32,013 nucleotides of DNA, taken from positions 1 to 32,013 of the forward strand of contig CAJNOQ010001408.1 in NCBI GenBank assembly GCA_905250885.1. Reading direction: 5' to 3'. Position 1 is the first letter of the stretch. The number at the start of each line of letters is the position of its first letter. Origin of the DNA: Didymodactylos carnosus. Its lineage: Eukaryota > Rotifera > Eurotatoria > Philodinida > Philodinidae. Shown here piece after piece: positions 10,661-20,171 of the stretch. The notes below the pieces were generated by a model that was not told the DNA's origin, made no database searches, and saw only the letters and a program-made list of their open reading frames with translations. Made by a program: the position numbers and the translations under genes.

Positions 10661-11512
10661 TCCACTAATAATTTTAATGGTCAGTGTTCGAATAGGATTT
10701 CTGTTGCTGTTTGTCTGTTGTGAATAAGGCTATTGCTTTATTAAACTCAACGACAGATATATGCCTATTTATATAAAAGAAAACCTAATCCGTAATATGA
10801 TTCACATATGTTTGTTTTTCTTTCATTATTATGAGTCAATTCTTTCTTTCACCTATGAGACGAAGGTGTTACTCTGTCAAGTAATAGGTAACTACATGTC
10901 AGAAAAGTAATAAACCGTCGATGACATCATACGCCAAAGGGAGGCGTGACCATTGTCTTGAATTAAGAAATATTTTTAGTTATCTGGGGATCTTTGGAGA
11001 GTCTCGAGATAACTTTTTAGACGTATACTAGATTACGAAGCTTACACGTCAAGTTAAAGAAAACTTCATAACATATTTTGGATAGTCTCTTAGCGAACAC
11101 CGACCGAAGGGAGGTGGAAGCGTTGTCTTGATTCAAAGTCATGGAACGTCTTTCGCAGATATACGTTTCTATAGTCATTTTTTTTTCTTTTTTATTACTT
11201 CGGTCCTAACGTTATATTAGTTGTCTTGTTTATTCTGTTCTTTTTTTACTCTTTTGATGTGTGGCTATCCTTGTTTTTGTTTGATCAGTTAATCAACCAA
11301 TAGCAAAATAGAAATAATGTCGCTCGTTGATAGAAAGAAAAGATTTATTTACACATGAAAGAAGTTTAACTTCTAGGCAAAAGGAAAAATTAATGTGATA
11401 TATTTGCATTTTTTATCACAAAGTGATAGAACAACAATGAAACAGAACAATAGTCGGAGTAATTAATAAAAATAAAGTGCACTATTCCTCTCTACTAGAC
11501 ATGTGTATACAA
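10661..11512. other. Intergenic, with a diverged direct repeat about 170 bp apart
   Basis: No gene seen. A motif (c-gaagggaggtgg...ttgtcttga type) occurs near 10933-10965 and again near 11103-11135, about 170 bp apart, suggesting an old tandem duplication. The 3' end of gene A lies immediately beyond 11512. Confidence 0.45.
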
Positions 11513-14500
11513 TCAAACTAGTTTATAATAAAGAAAACAACTGTGTTTGAGTAAATACTGGCAGAGTCGATTTTGATCATTATTATCAATGATATTCTTT
11601 TGACCATTGATTAAAGCTGTTACATTGTGAACAACATATGGTTCTGTTTTATCATCTGAATACACCCAACCGTGTGTTGTTCGCAAAAAGGCACTGTTTT
11701 TCTGTTTAGATTCACACAATATGGCCAACAACAAATAATCTTGATTGTTCATTCGAATGGTACGCGATGGATAAATACAATCGATAGAACCAAATAATCT
11801 AATTATTTCAACTTTAAGATCGATGTGTACGTCAGTAGAAAGCGGCAATAGACTGTTGATTTGCTCATCAATTATGTCTTGAACAGAACAGTTGTTTTCA
11901 TGAATATTCAGACATATGTTTGAATCTTGAGAAATTTCATTTAATAAACATTTTAACTGGAATAAATCCATATCATCAAGAAAATAATCACTACCTAAAT
12001 ATAAACAACACGAATATGTCGAATTCTTACAACAACTGCATAATGTTCTACTCGCCTAATAGACTATAATGGTTTGTATCATCATTATATTGAAGTTCAT
12101 CCATATCGGGACTAGTTGATGCCAGATCGTCATTTTGTTCTTGTACCGTCCATTCATATAATTGCAATTCACCTTCATGATTTGACGAATAATTCTCTGG
12201 ACGATAAACCGGTTTATTTTTATAATTATCACTTTCATCATCATCATCATTGGCTTGATCATAGAACGAATATGTTGTAGACTCTCTTGTGATTTTTTGT
12301 TCAAACTGATGTTGATGGAAATTTTTTATTTCATCATTTGAAGTGTTTGGTAATAGAATATTTCCATCAGTATGCGAATTTGATGAATAATTAGTATTTG
12401 TTGCATTTGGTAATGTGAAGGAACCCAAAGATAAACGAGTGGAAAATGTTGGAGGCGATGTGGTTAGATTATCAATAGTTGCCGGTGTTCTAGGACTGTT
12501 ATCATCTTGTGATTGCGATTCCGTTGTTAAAATGCGTCGAAGAAAACCAATTCCGGGTGTGGTTGGAGATGACGGGTTCAACGTGTTTTTTGGACGAAAC
12601 CTATCATTGCGACTTGAAGACATAAACGAACTCGAAGGACTAATGGGATGAAATATTAGAACTATGCTACGACTAGGGTTTCCGATTCCGGAGTGAGTAA
12701 GGGTACTTCTCCTTCCAAATTTGATGACTTTTTCTGAAAACTTTTTGGAGATTTGCTGGTAAAAGAAGGATTTTTTTTGCGCTAGTCACAATGTGCTATA
12801 TTATTCGCTCTATTGCAGCAATTGAACAAATCGGGAAAGTTTGTCAAAGCCTATAATGCCCACTTTTTAACCTTTCTATTTCGCTTAATGGTAAAATGTC
12901 AGTTGCACACCTTATTTCTCTTTTTTCTGCGTACTTTCTTTTTTCTATTTAAGTAGTATTAGAACCGTACCGAATAAGGTGTATCTTTCTTCAATTTACA
13001 GAAGAGGCGTCAATTTACGTGAAGTAAAATAATGTAACGAGGACATCTTATCCTAGTTGACGCTTTCGACAAAACTCTGCCAGGACTCCTGCCACGGGAT
13101 CCCGTGGGAAATCGGATGAGACTTTTAAGGGACTCATCATGACAGCCGCGGGACTTTTAATAGACTCCTATGGAACTAAAGAGTGTTCTAAGCCCCGCGG
13201 GAGTCATGAGGGATCCCTTAAACGTCCCACACGATCCTTTACGAGATCCTGTGACAGGAGTCCGGGGGAGTTTCAACTAGGGTAGTATAGCATTTTTATT
13301 AGTTATTTCAATAGGAAATAAAACTGACTTTCTGCCCAAAGGAGGGGGCCGAATTTTCTTTGATTTTGGACCATTGCTTTTTGGCTTAATTTTGCTCAGA
13401 TTTTGTAGAGAAAATGATTTTGCACATTTTTAACTGTATATGTACCATTATAACCTTAGAGAGAATTTTTAAGTTAACTTTTCTGAAGAGGTACATAGAG
13501 CACACCGGTCCTAGAGGTCTGCGTCCCAGTCTCTGTCTCACGGGACTTTTTACGGGATCGGGTCCAAACTTCATGGAACCGGGGCCTACAGATCTGCGGG
13601 GCGGTCCTAGTTCTGCGCGATGATCCCGGTGCCGCAGGACTTTTAATACGACCGGGATCAGGTTTTTCTGAAAATAGTTTTGTATGGGGCATAAAAATTT
13701 CTAAGTTTCTGTGCTTGTTTGTATGTAGACACCAGTTCTGCGAGAAAGAACTCATAGAAAATTCTAAAAGTCTTCAATTAATACCACCTACACATGGTCT
13801 TTTCACGTGCTACATTACAACGTGCTGACTTTCAAACTATCAGCGCTACTTTGAAAAAATATTTACGGGATCACAGGACCGGGACCAAAAACGAGTTGTT
13901 TCCACGGGACCGGAGCCGAAACCAAAATTTTTTTTCTTCACGGGACCGGGACCAAAAAAGTTTGGTTGCATAGGCCTTTAATCGGTACTTAACAAAAACG
14001 ATTCTGTTTAAAATCTAATGTGAAGTTACGGTAAAGCTTGATATAGAAAAATAGCCAATGAAAAACTGAACAAACTAGTACATGGATCATAACCACCCAC
14101 TGTATATTTAAGGAGAAATGGTTTATTTTCGAACATCCTCTATCTAGTGATCGTCCTTCAGCGATCATTTTCCCCCATTTCAGCCCATAAATAACAGAGG
14201 ATGCAACTAGTCTTTAGTATAGAAAAATAGCTCTTGAAAAGCTCTACAATATTCTGAATAAACAAACTCTACATACCATTGGCTCAATCCGTTATAATTC
14301 AAATACAAGAAAAATTAAGGAAATGCACTCATATTTATGGGCTAAAATGGGGGAAAATGATCACTGAAGGACGATCACTAGATAGAGGATGTTCGAAAAT
14401 AAACCATTTCTCCTTAAATATACAGTGGGTGGTTATGATCCATGTATTAGTTTGTTCAGTTTTTCATTGGCTATTTTTCTATATCAAGCTTTACCGTAAC

Positions 14501-15389
14501 TTCATATTAGATTTTGAAAAGAATCATTTTTGTTAAGCAACGATGTGCTTTATATATCTCCTCAGAAACGCTAATTTAAAACTTCTCCATAAGGTTATAA
14601 TGGTACATATGCAGTTAAAAATGTGTAAAATCGTTTTCTCTACAAAATCTGAGCAAAAATAAGTCGAAAAAGCAGTGGTCCAAAATCAAAGAAAATTGGG
14701 TCCTCTCCTTTTCGGACCTGCTTTCTGCCAAATAATAGCCCCTTTCACTCTCAAAGCTAATCGGAAATCCTGACAACGGCAGATGATAAGCGTTTACTAA
14801 CTTTTCTGTTGGTATTGTGGTTAAATCTTCTCCTGTGTCACTATCCAATGATTGTCTTGCACTATCAAAATTTTCATCTTCTGACAGAGCATTTGAACCA
14901 TTGTGGATTTTTTTAATTTCATATGTATTATCCAACACTGTACGCATAATATAAAAACCTGTTTGAGGTTTACAATCAAAATATTTGACATTATCTATTG
15001 GACAAATACCATCTGTATAGCCTAGAACAAGGAATAAATTTAAACTAAACAGCGATGAGAAAATAAAATTACTAGTTCATTTATAACGTCATGGTTTTCC
15101 TTTCATTTTCTGTTGGTTCTACTCAGTTGATAATTCTCCTCATTTCTTATGTTAAAAAGAAACTGACGTCCTCTATGCTCACCATCAATAAATGAATGTT
15201 TTAAGTTCTTTACCTACTAGAGTACCATCTGTTAAACTTAAACCAACCATTTCTAAATTTTGCACTGCACCTATCCAACGGACACTAGAACAAAGAAATT
15301 TTACGATTAATGTTTTGAGTTTGATATAGATAACTGTACCATGCCTGTTGATATGGGCACTTAACAATATCTCCAACGTTTAGTTCCAT
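11513..15389 (-). CDS. Gene A: CYLD-like protein, CAP-Gly + degenerate USP domain
   Basis: Exons 15389-15361, 15284-15214, 15021-14798, 12755-12052 and 11990-11513 join in frame to 501 residues. Residues 1-65 form a CAP-Gly domain: VGDIV, VRWIG, YTDG (35-38, the place of GKNDG), KYFDC (46-50), GFYIMR. CAP-Gly binds microtubule or EEY-type tails. Residues about 110-340 are Ser/Thr/Asn-rich and look disordered. Residues 350-501 align with the C-terminal half of the CYLD protease fold: SVQDIIDEQ, YLLLAILC (428-435) and GWVYSDD (450-456), with LYYKL at the end. CYLD removes K63/M1 ubiquitin chains using Cys and His. Here the segment after LAILC lacks the His-Tyr pair, and I find no Cys box, so catalysis is unlikely. 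Intron 3 (12756-14797) is swollen by repeats; the exon-4 acceptor ccttcttttaccag keeps frame. It is shorter than vertebrate CYLD (about 950). The exon 3-4 join is the least certain step. Confidence 0.7.
13049..13291. repeat. GC-rich foldback (MITE-like) element in gene A intron 3
   Basis: The outer ends are inverted (cctagttga near 13051 and tcaactaggg near 13275) and so are inner segments (aagggactcatcatgac against gtcatgagggatccctt). A perfect 16-bp palindrome, ccacgggatcccgtgg, lies at 13092-13107. The element is clearly richer in GC than its surroundings. It has no coding capacity and is probably a non-autonomous element mobilised by a transposase elsewhere. Confidence 0.65.
13337..14714. 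repeat. Large palindromic (foldback) element in gene A intron 3
   Basis: The right arm 14333-14714 is the inverted copy of the left arm, which is split into 13337-13505 and 13988-14192. Examples: gaattttctttgattttgga (13351) against the complement near 14690; cataaccacccactgtatat (14087) against its inverse near 14420. The central loop is 14193-14332. The inner arms (13988-14192 and 14333-14537) are about 205 bp each and nearly identical. The left arm is interrupted by a separate element (13510-13982). Nothing here is coding. Confidence 0.85.
13510..13982. mobile_element. GC-rich element nested in the left arm of the foldback
   Basis: It carries iterated motifs of the acgggaccgggacc type (13866, 13900, 13941), with gggatcgggtcc near 13554. 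The undisturbed right arm of the host palindrome gives the empty site: agcacatcgttgcttaac. The interrupted left arm, with the insert and one CGGT removed, reads agcacaccggtacttaac, the same length. CGGT flanks the insert on both sides (13506-13509 and 13983-13986), as a 4-bp target duplication. Terminal inverted repeats are weak. No ORF. Confidence 0.6.
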
Positions 15390-16053
15390 AAAAATAATAA
15401 GTTAAATATAAACATACAAAAACAAATATAATAAATTAAAAAAATATCGGCAATATTAAGATCTCTAAAATACTGTGAAAAAAGTTTTTTTGTCATATTA
15501 TTAAAGAAAAGTTATACAGTACCTTTTTAAAATAAAAAAGAGCATCACTCACTTAATAAAGCATTTCAAGATGACTAGCACTCCTATTCTCGTCATCTGA
15601 TTGTTTCAAGATGAATTAGACTTCTAGGAGATAATTTGTTAGTGAACGAAAGAGAGAACTTTAAATACATCAGAAATATCTGATAACAAATAATAAAATA
15701 TTTTAAAAATACAAAAATATGTGTCGAGGAAATTCGTATTCCCATTTAATGTATTAAAATTTTCTGTTTCAAGACTAAAATTATTATAAACTTAAAGAAA
15801 ATACAGACACGTTTATGTACAATTTATAAAATAACAAAGTAATGATCATAGCGGAACTATAAATATAAATAACATCTCTAAAGTAAGAAAAATGCGTACA
15901 TCAAAAACAAAATAATGGAATCCGAGTTTAAAGCGTTGATTTAATTATGCACAAGTCAGTACCTGTTAAATTATCATATTTTTCAATTTATTTATTTGAT
16001 AATATCACAGTTATTACTAAAATAGAAATATTTAATATTTCAATATTACAAGT
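15390..16053. other. Intergenic spacer between genes B and A
   Basis: Very AT-rich, with no open frame or repeat of note. It must hold the 3' untranslated region of gene B and the promoter of gene A. An AATAAA hexamer on the minus strand (16053-16058) overlaps the gene B stop codon. Confidence 0.6.
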
Positions 16054-17139
16054 TTATTTTGATTGTACATAAAAGTATTTAACGGCATCTGTTAGTAATA
16101 TATCGATAAGAAAACCCACAGATTCAACATCTTTTGCACATGTATTTGTACATAATCGAATGATTTGTTTATTTAATTTATCGTCTAATTTTACCAGATC
16201 TTTCGTTTTTGATTGATAATAATACCATTGTTTTGTTTTTGAATATTTATAATATAAAATATCATTTTTATTGTGTGTACATAAAATGGCCTCTAATTTA
16301 AACCAGTGTGCACCCTCATAATTAGTCAGTAATGATCGAATATCAATAACATCATTTGGAATTATATAACTATTTTCTCTTTTGAATAATTCAGATATTT
16401 TAATTGGTAATACTTGAGGAGATTCAAGAATACGAATTGAATCGATGTTTTGTTCAGCAATAATATCTTGAATTGTTCGTTCTTTAATACGATAAAGATC
16501 TAATATATCACATAGACCACTATCTAAATAAAAATATAGAAAATTTTTATAGAAATAAAAAAACATCATCAAACATACCTAAATGTAAACATTTTGAATA
16601 ATTTCTTGAATCCAGATACCATTTACATAAATTTTCGATATTATTATTTATTGAGGAAGATGAAATATTTTGTTGATGTTGTAATCGATGTTGAGGAGTT
16701 GAAACTGGCATGTGAATGAAATTTTCGTCAGATATTTCTGAAATAGAAGGTGATGTGTTTGTTTGTAAAGTGGACGTTGCACTTTCATTGTCAACTTCGT
16801 TTTTCAAAAATTGAATTAGACTAGCGTAATCAGACGAATACGATTTACGAACTAAAAAGATATGATTGATAAACAACATCAAGTAGTAAATCATAAACTA
16901 TTTGATTAAACAAAAATATTTTGCTCTTACCATTTCGAGAATCCATGTTTGCATCTGTTACTAAGCTACTTGTTGACTTATTTGAATCTAAAAAAGTAAA
17001 TGATGTACTTGTATGTCAATATGATCTTGAGATTCAAACTTTTACTTTGTAAAGATTGTGTTTTGTCCGACGTTGATAATGGAGAGCATGCACAATCAAA
17101 TATATAACATCTACAACGTGGACAACTATTAACATCCAT
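16054..17139 (-). CDS. Gene B: CYLD-type pseudo-protease with Cys-rich N-terminus
   Basis: Exons 17139-17046, 16987-16931, 16851-16579 and 16523-16054 join in frame to 297 residues across introns of 58, 79 and 55 nt. The start MDVNSCPRCRCYIFDCACS carries five cysteines (6, 9, 11, 16, 18), a possible metal-binding knuckle. Residues about 20-125 are Ser/Asn/Gln-rich. Residues 142-297 match the last part of the CYLD-type USP fold: TIQDIIAEQ, then a strand before IIPNDVIDIRSLL, then FKLEAILC (216-223) followed by DILYYKYSKTKQWYYY. In CYLD this position reads C-x(4)-HY...KY...W; here Asn-Asp replaces His-Tyr. No catalytic Cys box is visible. There is no CAP-Gly domain, unlike gene A. It is co-directional with its paralogues and follows gene C. 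An acceptor-like ttgttttttag directly before the ATG suggests a 5' UTR intron. Confidence 0.7.
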
Positions 17140-18315
17140 CTAAAAAACAATAACTAAGATTATATTTAAGAGTACTACCTTCATCCTTCTCGATGTGAAA
17201 ATTTCATCTTTTCTCGAATTTTATTTATGAGTAAATTTATATACTTTCAAACAAAGCGCTATTGGATGCAATTTTATAATTGTCTGATACCAGAAAACTG
17301 TAAAATTGTGAAGATTTTTTCTTCCAAAAAAAAAGAATAATCTTTAAATACAGACAGTATTTGATTCATACAGAAACTCCATATACTTTGAATAATTCAT
17401 ACATACATATATAACTTTGTAAGTAAAAATGGTTAGGCATAAAAGATTTGTGAACAAAAACTATGAAATATTAAAGAAAAAATTATGATAATAAGATGCG
17501 TACGATAATAAAAAGTGGATATCACAATAAAATATTCAGAACTATATTTGATCAATATTAAAAGAAAATCATCTTCTACGTACAATTCAAAAAGGATACA
17601 CTGAATGAGATTGTAAAACAACAAAAAATATGTCTTACATTTGCACATTTAAAAAATATAAGATATATCAAATAAATTCTCTCTTTCTTTCATTTAGCAC
17701 AAAAAATAATGCTCATTATCAAATATTGGACGGATCATTTAAACATTATCATATGCACAGTAAAAAATAATAAATGCCACACAAAAATTAGGTCATAGTA
17801 AAATAAATTCAAAAATAAGGCACAAAAATATTGACATAAACTTTTGATTTTCTTTTTGAGAAGAAAAAGTTGTTCATGTTTGAACACGATATTCTTCCAA
17901 AAACAGAAAATAGAGAAAAAAAATATTGAGTTGAGCAGATATATCGAGACAAATTTTTCGTACTACTGAGTATAATTAACATTAAAAATAATATAATATA
18001 AAGAGAATTGTTTTCGCGATAAACAATCGTTGTGACGTCATTATAGAAGACTATAATATGAGGTATGCCTTGTGGTTTGACTGGTCACGCTTATGGCGTT
18101 TAAAAAAATAACAAACAAAACAACAACTTTATCTTATATAGAACAAAATAGTTCAATCAGTAATTGTCATTATTAAATAAATTTTTTGTCAAAGATCGTA
18201 CCTTAAAATACCATTAACGCAAAATGACCAATGTTTTTGTAGCAGAAAAAATGTGTTTCAAGTTTCAAATTTTTGAAACACTGTTCAAATGTACTGTTCG
18301 AAAGATAGCCTGTAT
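17140..18315. other. Intergenic spacer between genes C and B
   Basis: AT-rich. The open frame 17648-17433 (minus) is Ile/Phe/Tyr-rich, as expected by chance from such DNA, and is not called. I looked for a CAP-Gly exon upstream of gene B and did not find one. Confidence 0.6.
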
Positions 18316-19426
18316 TCATGTAGTTGGTTGATAAACATAAAATTGAGGAGTTGTGAATATAGTCGCTAATGATTTATTAAGCTTGTGTAAATTAGGAATT
18401 TTGCCAGTTTGATTCTGAATTATGTCATTTAAAATTAGAACATTTTCTTTTGATAATCTAATAGTTGAATTGGCTTGCTGTTGTTCATTTTTATAATGAT
18501 ACCAATAGTTTGTTATTGGCTCTCGATAAAACATCATCTCCGGATCATTTCCACATATAATTGCCAGTAATTTATACATTAGTAAATCATCAGTTTCAGT
18601 CTCATTTGAAACTAAATTTTTTAATGATATTGAGGAATTTGGTGTAACAAATATTTTAGAATTTTGTTGAATATTTTTAATTAATAAAAGTTTGGGTAAT
18701 GTGTTTAATGATCGTTCTTCTGGTAAGAAACAATGTTTATCAATAGCCATTTGTATCGTCATCGACTGTGGACAATTTAATTTAAGAAATGTTTCTTGTT
18801 CATTACTATCATTGAATGTGAGCCATCGTTGCATTGGCCAGATATTTGTTATTTCATTGTAGATTTTAATACATTGAGGAAAGGTCAAATGTCTTGCTTT
18901 ATTCATACTCGATGATAAACTATCTGAACTGGAATGATGAGAAGAAAAAGGCGATTGATCACTGCGCGGAGATAGAAATTGTAATGGTGGGTTACTAGAT
19001 TGATTTAAATCCAAACTATATTTCCTATTTATTGTTTTATTCGATACTGAGGTTTCTTGAGGCATCGAATGATAAGTATTCTGACCAATTTGAGAATTAA
19101 ATGTTAATGCTGGATCCCAAGAATAACTAGGAGAAGGCATTTGATCTCCTAAAATAAAAACATAAAGATCGTTTTAAATGTGATGTTGGTCAAGCAATGA
19201 TTATGTCCTAGTTAACAAAATAGGAGATATCAAAAGTGTCGACGAATAAATATTAGGTCCAAATTAAAGCTAATTCACATTAATTACCTATTGGGTAAAG
19301 TGATCTGTTGACAATTTGACTTGCATTTTCATTCATCTCGTCGTCATCTGTAATTATATTCCAGCCAATTATGGGTTCTGCTTTAACGACTCTTTCAAAT
19401 CCGATTGGTGGACCTCTCTGGTTCAT
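18316..19426 (-). CDS. Gene C: CYLD-type pseudo-protease
   Basis: Exons 19426-19288 and 19148-18316 join across a 139-nt intron to give 323 residues from MNQRGPPIGFERVVKAEP. Residues about 50-130 are Ser/Pro/Gln-rich and probably disordered. From about 175 the C-terminal USP fold is clear: SMTIQMAIDKH, LPKLLLIKNI (197-206, the LPxxLIIxxxR strand of CYLD/USPs), KIFVTPNSSISLKNLV, YKLLAIIC (238-245), then NYWYHYKNE and a final FYVYQ strand. The expected His-Tyr after LAIIC is replaced by PEMMFY, and no Cys box is present. No CAP-Gly domain. The open frame extends a few codons upstream of the ATG to an acceptor-like cgtag (19441-19445), so an upstream exon is possible. I choose the ATG at 19426 as the first in frame. 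Confidence 0.7.
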
Positions 19427-19685
19427 TGTTCGATAGCTGCTTATACTACGAAAAAAAAACAATTCTCAATATTAAAACAAAAAATAGACACACAATTTTC
19501 TATTATGCTTGATATAGATAATAAAAAATTCTTACTATTTCAGTAAAAAACTAACTCGATACTTTGACTTGATCTTCGTACAATTGCTAATTCTTAATTA
19601 ATCTGTAAAGAACTTATACATTCATATAGGGATTTATGCACTCAAAATGATATCTAAAAAGTAAAAGAGTTTATTGTATAACTCT

Positions 19686-20048
19686 CTAATAACCTTTGCT
19701 AGACAATTTGTTATTCTCTTTAATACCATCTGGAGTGAAGTTCACACTAGAATTTATAAATAAATAAAAACAAAAAAAAAAATTGATGACCATACCACTG
19801 TTTGCTAAATTAAAAAATAAAATACATTTAAAACAATAAAGAAAATTAATAGATAAAAAAATCGTAATAAATATCGAGCATATAGTAAATAAAAATAAAT
19901 AATAAATAAATAAATAATCCTCTTGTACTATTTAGTATGGGTTAGCGAATCTGCAATAGTTAAGTGTTTGTTTCTCTTTTTTTTACAGTGATCACATGTA
20001 TATGGATCCTCGATCCACTTTTGTGGCTTGTATCTTTTGGATTTTCTA
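19686..20048 (-). other. Possible orphan exons with a CxxC motif
   Basis: 20048-19929 reads RKSKRYKPQKWIEDPYTCDH and CKKKRNKHLTI. GT..AG introns and phase then allow a 9-nt exon (19804-19796) and a last piece, 19746-19686 (VNFTPDGIKENNKLSSKGY then stop). No start codon or upstream exon fits. It could be 3' exons of an alternative transcript of the permease-like gene upstream, 5' exons of gene C, or a relic. The 9-nt microexon makes the chain doubtful. Confidence 0.2.
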
Positions 20049-20171
20049 CTTTTACATCAATAAATGAGATTAAAACAAAATAAAAATAAATAATTGTCAG
20101 TTTAACAATAAAAACAATAAAATAAAATAAAATACATTAAAATACATAATAGTCACTGTTCTTATTGAGAT

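Noticed and set aside
14279..14947. Open frames 14279-14536 (+) and the extension of gene A exon 3 below 14798 (-)
   Set aside because: The first is the arm of the palindrome. The second reads through the splice donor into repeat sequence.
17433..17648. 71-codon hydrophobic minus-strand frame
   Set aside because: Ile/Phe/Tyr-rich as expected by chance from very AT-rich DNA; no start context or helix pattern.
11513..19426. Naming the three genes CYLD
   Set aside because: Fold and domain order resemble CYLD, but the catalytic residues are missing and orthology cannot be shown without a tree, so no gene symbol is given.
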